64,000 nucleotides of DNA, taken from Castellaniella sp036379515 (GTDB lineage: Bacteria > Pseudomonadota > Gammaproteobacteria > Burkholderiales > Burkholderiaceae_B). Below are positions 8,223-16,378 of the stretch, piece by piece. Position numbers and translations under genes: made by a program. The notes beneath the pieces were generated by a model. It was not told where the DNA came from and searched no databases. It saw only the letters and a list, made by a program, of their open reading frames with translations. Where the stretch lies: positions 1-64,000 of the forward strand of contig NZ_DASVGN010000019.1 of assembly GCF_036379515.1 (NCBI RefSeq), in the 5' to 3' direction. The stretch's first letter is position 1, and every line of letters starts with the position of its first letter.

Positions 8223-9662
8223 ATGTCAGCTCAACCCGTGTCCTCAACACTTGCCGCCATCACGTCAGAGGAATCCGCTGAATACGTGGCGATGCTGGTG
8301 AGCCGTGCCCGCAAGGCGATGCTGGAATTCGCCCGTGCCGACCAGCAGCGTGTAGATGAAGCCGTAGCGGCACTTGCCTGGTCCCTGTACAAACCCGAAA
8401 ACGCACAACGCCTCGCCCGCCGTGCGGTCGAGAGCACGGGCTTGGGGCGGGTCGATAGCAAGGTCATCAAAAACCAGCGAAAAACATTCGGTGCGTTGCG
8501 TGATCTGCTACGCGTCAAATCGGTAGGAATCGTTGAAGAGCTACCGGAAAAGGGGCTGGTCAAATACGCCAAGCCTGTAGGCGTCGTTGCCGCGGTCACT
8601 CCATCGACCAACCCGTCCGCCACTCCGGTCAACAAAGCCATGTTTGCCATCAAGGGGCGCAACGCCATCATTGTCGTGCCATCCCCCTCGGGCTATGAGG
8701 TCACCAACGAGACCGTTGCCCTGATGCGCGCAGAGCTGAAGAAAATCGGTCTGCCACCTGATCTCGTGCAGTCGCCCGACCGCGAACCGTCCAAAGCACT
8801 GACGGCCGAACTCATGCGCCAGGCAGATCTGGTCGTCGTCACTGGATCACAGAACAATGTACGTGCTGCCTATCGTAGCGGTACTCCGGCCATCGGCGTG
8901 GGCGCAGGCAACGTCCCCGTCATCATCGATGAATCTGCCGAGCTGGATGATGCGGCCGAGAAAATTCGCATTTCCAAAACCTTTGACAACGCCACATCGT
9001 GCTCGTCGGAGAATTCGCTGGTCATCGCCGACTCGATCTACGATCGCGCCTTGACCGCCCTGAAGAAGGCGGGAGGCTATCTCGTCGCTCCAGCGGCCAA
9101 ATCCACGATCGAAGCCAGGCTTTGGCAAAACGGCAAGCTCAATCGACAGGTCATCGCACGCGATGCCGACATCGTCGCTGAAGAACTGGGTCTGGAGGCA
9201 GCCGCGCACACGGCCCAGTTCTTCATGGTCGAGGAAAAAGGGATCGGTCATGCCCACCCACTGTCAGGTGAAAAACTGTCCCTGGTGCTGACCATCTACC
9301 GCGCACGAGACTTCGACGATGCATGCCGCATCGTACGCGACATCCTGGATTACGAGGGCCGCGGCCATTCGTGCGGGATCCATACGCAAAATATGGCCCA
9401 TGCGACCCAACTGGCCGAGACCACAGACGTGGTGCGGGTGCTGGTCAACCAGGCACACACCATGGGCAATGGGGGCAGTTTCGACAACGGACTGAACTTC
9501 ACGTTGAGCATGGGCTGCGGTACCTGGGGCAAGAACAGCATCAGCGAGAACCTGAACTATCGCAACTTCCTGAATTTCACCTATCTCGTCAAAACCATCC
9601 CGCCCGACGAACCCTCGGAAGAAGAATTGTTCGGTGCTTATTGGCAACGCTACGGCAAGTGA
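8223..9662 (+). CDS. sauS: CoA-acylating aldehyde dehydrogenase, sulfoacetaldehyde dehydrogenase-like
   Basis: This 479-residue acylating aldehyde dehydrogenase would reduce an acyl-CoA to its aldehyde (or the reverse) with NAD(P)H. The catalytic Cys is C260 in NATSCSSENSLV; the nucleotide-binding stretch AAVTPSTNPSATP is at about 123-135 and the GVGAGNVPV loop at about 225-233. These are features of the acylating family (AdhE N-domain, EutE, SauS). An excellent AGGAGG lies eight bases before the ATG. It is first in a tight operon with an ADP-forming acyl-CoA synthetase and an MFS importer, under a divergent IclR gene. That layout matches sulfoacetate catabolism (sulfoacetyl-CoA to sulfoacetaldehyde). 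Enzyme class is sure; the sulfonate substrate is inferred from context. Confidence 0.72.
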   Translation: MSAQPVSSTLAAITSEESAEYVAMLVSRARKAMLEFARADQQRVDEAVAALAWSLYKPENAQRLARRAVESTGLGRVDSKVIKNQRKTFGALRDLLRVKSVGIVEELPEKGLVKYAKPVGVVAAVTPSTNPSATPVNKAMFAIKGRNAIIVVPSPSGYEVTNETVALMRAELKKIGLPPDLVQSPDREPSKALTAELMRQADLVVVTGSQNNVRAAYRSGTPAIGVGAGNVPVIIDESAELDDAAEKIRISKTFDNATSCSSENSLVIADSIYDRALTALKKAGGYLVAPAAKSTIEARLWQNGKLNRQVIARDADIVAEELGLEAAAHTAQFFMVEEKGIGHAHPLSGEKLSLVLTIYRARDFDDACRIVRDILDYEGRGHSCGIHTQNMAHATQLAETTDVVRVLVNQAHTMGNGGSFDNGLNFTLSMGCGTWGKNSISENLNYRNFLNFTYLVKTIPPDEPSEEELFGAYWQRYGK

Positions 9663-9674
9663 ACGGAGACTGAC

Positions 9675-10802
9675 ATGAATTTTCTGGAATATCGCGGCAA
9701 ACAGATGCTCGCGGCTGCAGGCATCCCGATTCCGACAGGCATCCACTGCCTGACAGCCGAGGACGCCGCACAAGCTGCCGCCGAGCTGGGGCCCTGCGCC
9801 ATCAAGGCACAAGTCCCCGCCGGCAAGCGAGGCAAAGCGGGCGGCGTGAAGTTGGTAGCCACGGCTGATGAAGCACGTGTCGCAGCAGAGTCGATTCTAA
9901 AACTGAAGATCGGTGGCTATCGCGTCGAGAGCCTGCTCGTGGAGCGCAAAGTCTCGGTCAAGCGCGAATTCTATGCCGCCGTGATGAACGACCTGACGGC
10001 ACGCTGCCCTCTGCTGCTATTTTCGCTGTCAGGCGGCATGGACATCGAGGAGCTCGCAGCAAACTCGCCCGAAGCCATCGTGCACATTCCCGTCGACATC
10101 GAACAGCCGCTGACAAGCAAAGACGTGCTGGAGTCTCTGAAAGAATTGGCAGTGGAGCCCCCCCTGCGACACGCGATCGCTGACTTCCTCACCAAGCTAT
10201 ACGCCGTCTTCATGGAAAAGGACGCCGAACTTCTGGAGATCAACCCTTTGGGACTCCTCGAGGATGGCTCGCTGCTCGCCATGGACTGCAAGCTCACACT
10301 GGATGGCTCCTCTGCTTACCGGCAGCAGGACATGGCGGCACAGCACGCACCCGAACCGCGCACGGAGCTCGAACTCGCGGGAGAACAGATCGGCCTGAAA
10401 TATATCGAATTGCCCGGCGAGGTCGGCGTGCTCGCCAACGGAGCGGGGTTGACGATGACCACCATGGACGTCATCAGTCATTTCGGTGGGCAACCATCCA
10501 ACTTCCTGGAGATTGGCGGGGACGCCTACACCAAGGCGGAACCCGCGCTGAATCTGGTGCTATCCAATCCAAAGGTAAAGAGCCTGGTCATCAATTTCTG
10601 CGGCGCATTCGCCCGGACCGACGTCATGACCGAAGGCATCCTGCGCGCCTGGGAGACCCTGAAACCGAAGATTCCGGTCTTCTTCTCCGTCCACGGGACT
10701 GGGGAAGATGAGGCGGTGGCTCTGCTGCGCGCCCGCTTGGGCATCACTCCCTACAACCATATGGAAGACGCGGTATCCGCAGCCGTGGAGGCATCCAAAT
10801 GA
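9675..10802 (+). CDS. ADP-forming acyl-CoA synthetase beta subunit (SucC-like; candidate sulfoacetate-CoA ligase)
   Basis: This 375-residue ATP-grasp subunit is of the SucC/MtkA family: N-terminal MNFLEYRGKQMLAAAGIPIP, KRGKAGGVK nucleotide loop, LEINPLGL metal-binding segment (the equivalent of EINPL in SucC), and a C-terminal NGAGLTMTTMD...NFLEIGG ligase domain. It pairs with the SucD-like gene that overlaps it by ATGA. Its place between an acylating aldehyde dehydrogenase and a transporter argues against the TCA enzyme and for activation of an imported acid. An ADP-forming two-subunit ligase of this sort (SauCD) has been reported for sulfoacetate in other bacteria. CGGAG precedes the ATG. 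Confidence 0.8.
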   Translation: MNFLEYRGKQMLAAAGIPIPTGIHCLTAEDAAQAAAELGPCAIKAQVPAGKRGKAGGVKLVATADEARVAAESILKLKIGGYRVESLLVERKVSVKREFYAAVMNDLTARCPLLLFSLSGGMDIEELAANSPEAIVHIPVDIEQPLTSKDVLESLKELAVEPPLRHAIADFLTKLYAVFMEKDAELLEINPLGLLEDGSLLAMDCKLTLDGSSAYRQQDMAAQHAPEPRTELELAGEQIGLKYIELPGEVGVLANGAGLTMTTMDVISHFGGQPSNFLEIGGDAYTKAEPALNLVLSNPKVKSLVINFCGAFARTDVMTEGILRAWETLKPKIPVFFSVHGTGEDEAVALLRARLGITPYNHMEDAVSAAVEASK

Positions 10803-11677
10803 TTCTCGAAAAACACCATCGCGTGCTCGTTCAGGGCATCACAGGCAAACAGGGTCGATTCTGGACCGAATGCATGCAGAACTACGGCACTCAGGTCGTA
10901 GGCGGCGTCAACCCCAAGCGTGCAGGAGAGCAATGCTGCGGCGTCCCTGTCTTCGCCACAGCCAAGGACGCGGTCAGCGAATTGGGCCAGATCGATTACT
11001 CGGTCATGTTCGTCCCGCCGTCAGGCGCACTGACGGCAGGCCTGGACGCCATCGAATCCGGCATCGGCCACATGGTCGTCCTGACCGAACATATCCCGGT
11101 GCACGACGTGATGCGCATCCATGCCGCCGCTCGCCGGCACGGGACTCACATCATCGGACCCAACACAGCTGGCATCGTGACGCCTGGCGTCGCATTCGCC
11201 GGCATCATGCCAGCCTTCAATCCACGGGTGTTTCAACCAGGCGACGTGGGAGTGGTGTCTCGCAGCGGCAGCCTGGGCACCCTCGTCTGCCTGGACATCG
11301 TCAACGCGGGCCAAGGACAGTCCGCATTCATCGGCATAGGTGGGGACCCGATGCTGGGCACCACCACGGCGGACGCCGTCCTCGCGCTGGATCGTGATCC
11401 ACGTACTCGCACCATCGTCATCGTCGGGGAAATCGGCGGTTCCATGGAGGAAGAAGCCGCACAAGCCATGAGCCAGGTACAAAAACGCATGATCGCATTC
11501 ATCACGGGGCGTGCTTCACCTCCCGGAAAAAAGATGGGCCACGCGGGGGCGATCGTGATGAAGAACCGCGGCAGCTATGACTCGAAGCGACGGGCACTGG
11601 AGGACGCCGGAGTCCTGGTCGTGGACACTCCGGGAGAGATTACAGCGGCACTTGAAACGGTGGCGCGGCCATCCTGA
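10799..11677 (+). CDS. ADP-forming acyl-CoA synthetase alpha subunit (SucD-like; candidate sulfoacetate-CoA ligase)
   Basis: This 292-residue subunit carries the CoA-binding domain (QGITGKQGRFW, residues 12-22; GGVNPKRAG) and the phosphohistidine loop KKMGHAGAIV with H248, which relays phosphate during acyl-CoA formation. GEIGG with E211 is the conserved partner glutamate. VVSRSGSLG replaces the usual GIVSRSGTLT. The start overlaps the beta-subunit stop in an ATGA, so translation is coupled. With its partner it should form acyl-phosphate and acyl-CoA from acid, ATP and CoA. Substrate is inferred from the operon only. Confidence 0.82.
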   Translation: MILEKHHRVLVQGITGKQGRFWTECMQNYGTQVVGGVNPKRAGEQCCGVPVFATAKDAVSELGQIDYSVMFVPPSGALTAGLDAIESGIGHMVVLTEHIPVHDVMRIHAAARRHGTHIIGPNTAGIVTPGVAFAGIMPAFNPRVFQPGDVGVVSRSGSLGTLVCLDIVNAGQGQSAFIGIGGDPMLGTTTADAVLALDRDPRTRTIVIVGEIGGSMEEEAAQAMSQVQKRMIAFITGRASPPGKKMGHAGAIVMKNRGSYDSKRRALEDAGVLVVDTPGEITAALETVARPS

Positions 11678-11738
11678 ACGCCATCACCGTGACACGGTCA
11701 GCATAAGGCCGGCACACCCTTTCAAATTGGAGACAAAC

Positions 11739-13061
11739 ATGAGCGCAACACCCTTAAGCATCAGTGCTGGCCGTGCACCACGGCGCGGGTTCCTCAGCCG
11801 CCTGTCCATCCTGGACGGATTTCGCGGCCGCGTGCGTGGGCAGGTACTGCTACTGCTGTGTGCGATGTACTTCATCACCTACATAGACCGTGTCAACATT
11901 GCCACGACCGCCCCTTTCATTCAGAAGGACCTGGGGCTCGACAATACCGAACTGGGACTGGTGTTTTCGGCATTCGCCATCCCCTACGCGTTTTTCCAGA
12001 TATTCGGTGGCTATATTGGTGATCGCTGGGGGCCGAAGCGTGTGCTGGCCCTCGTGGGCCTGATTTGGGCCGTGTCCACCATGGCTACTGGTTTTGCCAC
12101 TGGGCTGGTTTCACTGTTCGCGGCGCGCCTGCTCCTCGGCTTTGGCGAAGGCGCCGCATTTCCAACCGCAACCAACGCCATGGCGAAGTGGGTCCCGGCA
12201 GAAGGAAGGGCCAGAGCACAGGGATACGTCCACGCAGCCTCGCGCATCGGAAACGCCATCACGCCCGCTCTGGTGGCCGTGTTGATCGCCTTGTACGACT
12301 GGCGGCTGAGCTTCTGGGTTTGCGGTTCCGTCAGCTTGATCTGGACCCTGGTCTGGATCGTCAAATACCATAACTCACCCGCGAAGCACCCTGGCATCAC
12401 GCAAGAAGAATTGAGTGAACTCACACCGGACCAGCTTTCCGACCATCGAGTGCCCATCCCGTGGGGCCCACTCCTCAAGCGCATACTGCCGGTGACCTTC
12501 GTCGACTTCTGCTACGGCTGGTCGCTCTGGGTTTTCCTCTCGTGGATCCCATCGTTCTTCGCGGACCGTTTCGGCATGAACCTCAAGCACTTTGCATTCT
12601 TCACCACCATCGTGCTGATCGCAGGGGTGATCGGAGACGCCATGGGAGGAATCCTCTCCGACACGCTGGTCAAGCGCACCAGCCAGACCATCGCACGACG
12701 CACGAACCTCGTTGTCGGCCTGGTCGGTGCATTCGTGTTCGTCATGCCCGTGCTGTTTCTGAGCAACGTCTGGATGGTAGCCATCTCACTGGCGCTATCG
12801 TTCTTCTTTCTGGAACTCACCAATTCAGTACTCTGGGCTATCCCGATGGATGTCGACCCACAGCACGCAGGCTTGGGAGGCGGCATCATGAACACTGGCT
12901 TCGGCATCGCCGGCATCATCTCGCCGCTCCTCTTTGGCGTCATGCTCGACGCCTACGGCACCTGGACGATGCCCTTCGCCGTCTCAGCAGCGCTACCCTT
13001 CGTAGGTGCCGCCGTCTCACTGTTCATCAACCCACGGCCACTCGCCCAGCCGGCAGAGTAA
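11739..13061 (+). CDS. MFS organic-anion importer, ACS family (SauU-like)
   Basis: This 440-residue major-facilitator protein has twelve predicted helices. YFITYIDRVNIATTAPF at the first helix and GGYIGDRWGPKRVL in the loop between helices 2 and 3 place it in the anion:cation symporter (phthalate/galactonate/sulfoacetate) family. The start at 11739 has TTGGAG seven bases upstream; an upstream in-frame start at 11577 would lie inside the alpha-subunit gene. It is last in the operon, followed by a terminator. It most likely imports the acid that the synthetase activates. Confidence 0.82.
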   Translation: MSATPLSISAGRAPRRGFLSRLSILDGFRGRVRGQVLLLLCAMYFITYIDRVNIATTAPFIQKDLGLDNTELGLVFSAFAIPYAFFQIFGGYIGDRWGPKRVLALVGLIWAVSTMATGFATGLVSLFAARLLLGFGEGAAFPTATNAMAKWVPAEGRARAQGYVHAASRIGNAITPALVAVLIALYDWRLSFWVCGSVSLIWTLVWIVKYHNSPAKHPGITQEELSELTPDQLSDHRVPIPWGPLLKRILPVTFVDFCYGWSLWVFLSWIPSFFADRFGMNLKHFAFFTTIVLIAGVIGDAMGGILSDTLVKRTSQTIARRTNLVVGLVGAFVFVMPVLFLSNVWMVAISLALSFFFLELTNSVLWAIPMDVDPQHAGLGGGIMNTGFGIAGIISPLLFGVMLDAYGTWTMPFAVSAALPFVGAAVSLFINPRPLAQPAE

Positions 13062-13074
13062 CCCGTCGCGACAC

Positions 13075-13116
13075 GCAGGCACCGGGGGCCCGCGCCCCCA
13101 GCGCCTGCCCTCTTTT
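13075..13116 (+). terminator. Rho-independent terminator after the catabolic operon
   Basis: Nested stem: GCAGGC (13075-13080) pairs with GCCTGC (13103-13108), and GGGGGC (13084-13089) with GCCCCC (13094-13099). The tail contains TCTTTT at 13111-13116. It closes the operon that starts with the sauS-like gene. Confidence 0.75.
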
Positions 13117-13141
13117 CGAAAAACTTGCACACTCGCAATAT

Positions 13142-13160
13142 ATAGATGATAATTATTCTC
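13142..13160. promoter_or_regulatory. Fur box at the bfd start codon
   Basis: The 19 bases ATAGATGATAATTATTCTC match 13 of 19 positions of the Fur consensus as I recall it (GATAATGATAATCATTATC), with an uninterrupted ATGATAAT core. The site ends one base before the bfd ATG at 13161, where bound Fur-Fe would block transcription or initiation. bfd genes are commonly Fur-repressed, so the assignment is consistent. Confidence 0.65.
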
Positions 13161-13415
13161 ATGTATATTTGCATCTGCAACGCTGTCAACGAACAGCAAG
13201 TCCAGGAAGCCATTGCGCACGGCGCGCGCAATCTGCACGATCTGCGGGCAGAGCTGGGCGTAGGCAACTGCTGTGGGCGCTGCGCCAGATCCGCCCGCGA
13301 CTATCTGGCGGCACGCACTGCGCAGGTCCAAACTCCCATCGCGGCCGCGCTGCCCGATCTTGGTGCCCTCAAGGTAGTCGAGCTCTCGCGCTCACCCGCG
13401 CAACGCGTGGCCTGA
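13161..13415 (+). CDS. bfd: Bacterioferritin-associated [2Fe-2S] ferredoxin
   Basis: This 84-residue protein carries the Bfd cysteine set CxC (C4, C6) and CxxC (C38, C41), with an extra C37 next to the second pair. These bind the 2Fe-2S cluster that passes electrons to bacterioferritin for iron release. The first ~55 residues are the usual Bfd domain; the last ~30 form a low-complexity tail. I choose the ATG at 13161 because families begin M-Y-x-C; an ATG at 13146 would add MIIIL. Neither has a Shine-Dalgarno. bfr follows 99 bp downstream. Confidence 0.9.
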   Translation: MYICICNAVNEQQVQEAIAHGARNLHDLRAELGVGNCCGRCARSARDYLAARTAQVQTPIAAALPDLGALKVVELSRSPAQRVA

Positions 13416-13514
13416 AGGCCGCCGGCCGCCACAAACACTTCGATGTAAGATGAATCCTTGGCCCCTTGGGGCACGCAGCGGCGCATGGTCTGGCCCGGTG
13501 ATAGGAGATCTCTT

Positions 13515-13979
13515 ATGCAAGGCGACAAGAAGGTCATTCAGTATCTGAACAAGCAGCTCAAGAACGAGCTTTCGGCCGTCAATCAGTACTTCCTGCATGC
13601 ACGCATGATGCGCCACTGGGGTTACGAAAAAATGGCGCAGCACGAATACGATGAGTCCATCGGCGAAATGAAGCATGCGGATCTGCTCATCAACCGCATC
13701 CTGATGCTGGGCGGCCTGCCCAACCTGCAAGACCTGCACAAACTGCTGATCGGCGAATCCGTCCCAGAAATTCTCGCGTGCGACCTCAAGCTGGAGTCTG
13801 CCGCGCAGGATACGGTCAAAGAAGGCATGGCCCATTGCGAATCCGTGCGCGACTACGTGTCGCGCGACTTGCTGCGCGTGATTCTGGACGATACCGAAGA
13901 ACACATCGACTGGCTGGAAACGCAGATCGACGTGCTGGATCAGGTAGGCCTGCAGAACTACCTTCAGTCGCAGGTCTAG
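13515..13979 (+). CDS. bfr: Bacterioferritin
   Basis: This 154-residue four-helix iron-storage protein forms a 24-mer with haem at subunit interfaces. Visible ligands are E18, E51, H54, E94 and H130 of the ferroxidase site and M52, the haem axial ligand. At position 127, where E. coli Bfr has Glu, this protein has Thr, with Glu at 128 and 129. The start at 13515 has AGGAGA seven bases upstream; the longer frame from 13458 has no homology. It follows bfd, its redox partner. Confidence 0.96.
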   Translation: MQGDKKVIQYLNKQLKNELSAVNQYFLHARMMRHWGYEKMAQHEYDESIGEMKHADLLINRILMLGGLPNLQDLHKLLIGESVPEILACDLKLESAAQDTVKEGMAHCESVRDYVSRDLLRVILDDTEEHIDWLETQIDVLDQVGLQNYLQSQV

Positions 13980-13989
13980 CAATTCCCCC

Positions 13990-14008
13990 AGCCCCGCTCA
14001 GCGGGGCT
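13990..14008. terminator. Bidirectional terminator between bfr and the TDT transporter
   Basis: AGCCCCGC (13990-13997) and GCGGGGCT (14001-14008) form a perfect 8-bp stem with a TCA loop, eleven bases after the bfr stop and four bases after the stop of the convergent transporter gene. The downstream T-tract is poor (TCATC) in the bfr direction. Confidence 0.65.
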
Positions 14009-14011
14009 TCA

Positions 14012-15067
14012 TCAAGTCCGCAGGCGACGACCCAACAGGCGATACACCAGCCCGGCGCTGACCACCAACCAGATTGCCAGGCTCACGTAAATGCCGATAT
14101 CGGGGATCAACACCAGATACTGCACGCCCGTCGCGTGCGACAGCGCATCCGTGCACACCGTATACATCCCGATCGGGAACACGATGTCCCAATCGTCCAC
14201 CTCGTAGTTGACAGGCACGTGGCTCCACACATGGCGCCAGAGCTCAAGAATCACCAGGAGCGGTATCCACCACGTGGCCATCGCCCAATAGAACAGCGTG
14301 AAGCCCTTGATGAAGGGTAGCAAGTCATGCAGCGGCCCTTGCAGGGGCGCGTGCAGAATGATCAGGCTGCCCGCCAGCGCACTGATGGCCAGGGCGCCCA
14401 TGTTGATCCAATAGGGCGGGGTGAACTCCCGTGCCACCAGAGGCAGCAGCACCATGCGATGAGTGATGAGCGTGATGATGATGAGATACCACGCACAGCC
14501 GACCAGATACAGGGACATGGCGGCAAACAGCAGCCATTCACGAGTTTCCAGGGTGCCATCCTGCGCAAGGATGGCCGTCAGAACAGCCAGCGACTGGGTC
14601 GACACCACCACCACCAGCCAACTGCCATTGATGGTGCGACGAAACGGGGCCTTGATGCGTCGAGTCATGGTGGAAAAAAAGAACAGGTAAATCAGCACCG
14701 CCCAGCACAGTACGCCCCATACTGCAATTGCGCGAGCCAAGCTGGGCAGATACACCACCACCAGGCACTGGATCGCCAGTACGCAGGTACCTGCCACCAG
14801 GGTGAGAAACCCGGCTCCCCTTCCAGGAGCAACGAAATCGGCCACCATTTCGCGGCGGTAGAAGATGAAGCGCAGAACGCTGATTCCCAACAGCCACAGG
14901 TAGGCTACGCAATTCAGCCAGAACAGGGTACGCCCCAACCCCGGCATCCCATGCTGGGTGAGGCCCACGGAGACAATTCCGGTGGCCATCACGAGCGCGA
15001 AGCTTCCGGGCTCTACTGCTCTGGCACGGGCCATGACGCGCGTTGCGGCAGAACTCATCCACCCCAT
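14012..15067 (-). CDS. TDT-family transporter (TehA/SSU1-like; dicarboxylate, tellurite or sulfite)
   Basis: This 351-residue membrane protein has about ten helices and the family opening PGSFALVMATGIVSVGL. Related TDT proteins include TehA, the Mae1 malate transporter and SSU1 sulfite exporters; the sequence does not separate these. GGAGG lies seven bases before the ATG at 15067. It is divergent from doxX over a 96-bp region. If the nearby islet releases sulfite, a sulfite-export role would be plausible, but bfd and bfr lie between, so this is only a suggestion. Confidence 0.78.
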   Translation of the reverse strand: MGWMSSAATRVMARARAVEPGSFALVMATGIVSVGLTQHGMPGLGRTLFWLNCVAYLWLLGISVLRFIFYRREMVADFVAPGRGAGFLTLVAGTCVLAIQCLVVVYLPSLARAIAVWGVLCWAVLIYLFFFSTMTRRIKAPFRRTINGSWLVVVVSTQSLAVLTAILAQDGTLETREWLLFAAMSLYLVGCAWYLIIITLITHRMVLLPLVAREFTPPYWINMGALAISALAGSLIILHAPLQGPLHDLLPFIKGFTLFYWAMATWWIPLLVILELWRHVWSHVPVNYEVDDWDIVFPIGMYTVCTDALSHATGVQYLVLIPDIGIYVSLAIWLVVSAGLVYRLLGRRLRT

Positions 15068-15163
15068 CGATGTCCTCCGGAATGTTGACGTTTCCCTACA
15101 AGAACAGACATTGGCTTCCGTGTATAGTTCTGGCTCGATTCAGTCATCAACAAGGAACTCTTC

Positions 15164-15574
15164 ATGTCTTCTTCCACCCTGGACGATCTGGGCAAGCTTG
15201 TCCTCCGCCTCGGCCTGGGCGCTTTGATCTTATTTCATGGCGTCTCCAAGCTCAACGGTGGAGTCGACTGGCTGACGGGCATGGTGGCTGCCCGGGGACT
15301 GCCCGGCTTTGTCGCCTACGGTGTCTACGTGGGTGAAGTTGTCGCCCCGCTGCTCATCATCCTGGGGCTCTACGCACGCCTGGGTGGCCTGATCATCATT
15401 GTGAACATGCTGTTCGCGCTGGGTCTGGTGCACATGAAGGATTTCTTCGCAATCGGCAGCAGCGGGGGTTGGGCGCTGGAACTACAGGGAATGTACCTGA
15501 TGGCCGGACTAGTGGTCTTGCTGATGGGGGCGGGAAAATACAGCGTGGGCGGGAAGAGCGGGAAATTCAATTGA
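15164..15574 (+). CDS. DoxX-family membrane protein
   Basis: This 136-residue protein has four predicted helices. The opening LGLGALILFHGVSKLNGGVDWL, then GLPGFVAYGVYVGEVVAPLLIILG and LFALGLVHMKDFF, are typical of DoxX (SURF4-like) proteins. Members occur near thiosulfate/thiol metabolism and redox stress genes, but a single biochemical role is not established. AAGGAA precedes the ATG. It converges with pstB, leaving only three bases between the stop codons. Confidence 0.85.
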   Translation: MSSSTLDDLGKLVLRLGLGALILFHGVSKLNGGVDWLTGMVAARGLPGFVAYGVYVGEVVAPLLIILGLYARLGGLIIIVNMLFALGLVHMKDFFAIGSSGGWALELQGMYLMAGLVVLLMGAGKYSVGGKSGKFN

Positions 15575-15577
15575 GAA

Positions 15578-16360
15578 TCACCCGAACCGCCCCGTAATGT
15601 AGTCTTCGGTTTCTTTGCGGGTGGGCTTAACGAAGATCTGGTCCGTAGGGCCAAACTCCATGAGTTCGCCCAGATACATATAGGCCGTGTAATCTGAGCA
15701 ACGGGCGGCCTGCTGCATGTTGTGGGTCACGATCACCACCGTGTAATCCGACTTCAGTTCGGCGATCAATTCCTCGATCTTGGCGGTTGAAATCGGGTCC
15801 AGTGCCGAGCAGGGCTCGTCGAGCAGCAGAACCTCGGGCTTGATCGCCACGCCGCGCGCAATGCACAGCCGCTGCTGCTGACCGCCTGACAAGCCATGAC
15901 CACTCTGACCGAGCTTGTCCTTGACCTCATCCCACAGCGCCGCCTTGGTCAGGGCCCATTCGACCCGTTCATCCATTTCGCCCCTGCTCAGGCGCTCGAA
16001 AAGCCGCACACCAAAAGCGATGTTGTCGTAGATGCTCATGGGAAACGGCGTGGGTTTCTGGAACACCATACCCACCTTGGCGCGAATCAAGGAGATGTCC
16101 AGCCGCGAGTTGAGCAGGTCTTCGCCATCGAGTTCGATGGTGCCTTCGGCCCGCTGCCCCGGATAGAGCTCGAACATGCGGTTGAAGGTTCGCAGCAAAG
16201 TGGATTTTCCACAACCTGAAGGCCCAATGAAAGCCGTCACCTTGTTTTCGGCGATCTCCATGTTGATGTCACGCAGCGCATGGAACTTGCCATAAAAAAA
16301 ATTGAGATGACGCACCGAGAGCTTGGTGCGTTCCGGGCTGATGGGAGCTGTCGAGTTCAT
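15578..16360 (-). CDS. pstB: Phosphate ABC transporter ATPase PstB
   Basis: This 260-residue ATPase energises phosphate import. It shows Walker A GPSGCGKST, the Q-loop VFQKPTPFPMSIYDN that is specific for PstB, signature LSGGQQQRLCIARG, Walker B LLLDEPCSALDP and the switch His in VIVTHNMQQAAR. The ATG at 16360 is the real start; the frame extends two codons to a TTG. It is last in pstS-pstC-pstA-pstB. No phoU follows, unlike many pst operons; the downstream neighbour is the convergent doxX. Confidence 0.97.
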   Translation of the reverse strand: MNSTAPISPERTKLSVRHLNFFYGKFHALRDINMEIAENKVTAFIGPSGCGKSTLLRTFNRMFELYPGQRAEGTIELDGEDLLNSRLDISLIRAKVGMVFQKPTPFPMSIYDNIAFGVRLFERLSRGEMDERVEWALTKAALWDEVKDKLGQSGHGLSGGQQQRLCIARGVAIKPEVLLLDEPCSALDPISTAKIEELIAELKSDYTVVIVTHNMQQAARCSDYTAYMYLGELMEFGPTDQIFVKPTRKETEDYITGRFG

Positions 16361-16378
16361 GTGCAAGCGTTCTGTGAA

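Noticed and set aside
9675..11677. TCA-cycle succinyl-CoA synthetase sucCD
   Set aside because: Genes are tied into a transporter/aldehyde dehydrogenase operon, and motif details (VVSRSGSLG and the KRGKAGG loop context) differ from SucCD; a dedicated acid ligase fits better.
7076..13116. tRNA-Pro as an integration site for the catabolic islet
   Set aside because: The islet starts 67 bp after the tRNA, but no integrase and no copy of the tRNA 3' end is seen at the far border; composition looks like its neighbours.
12461..13453. 330-codon frame overlapping the MFS importer and bfd
   Set aside because: Arg/His-rich alternate frame crossing a terminator and the Fur box.
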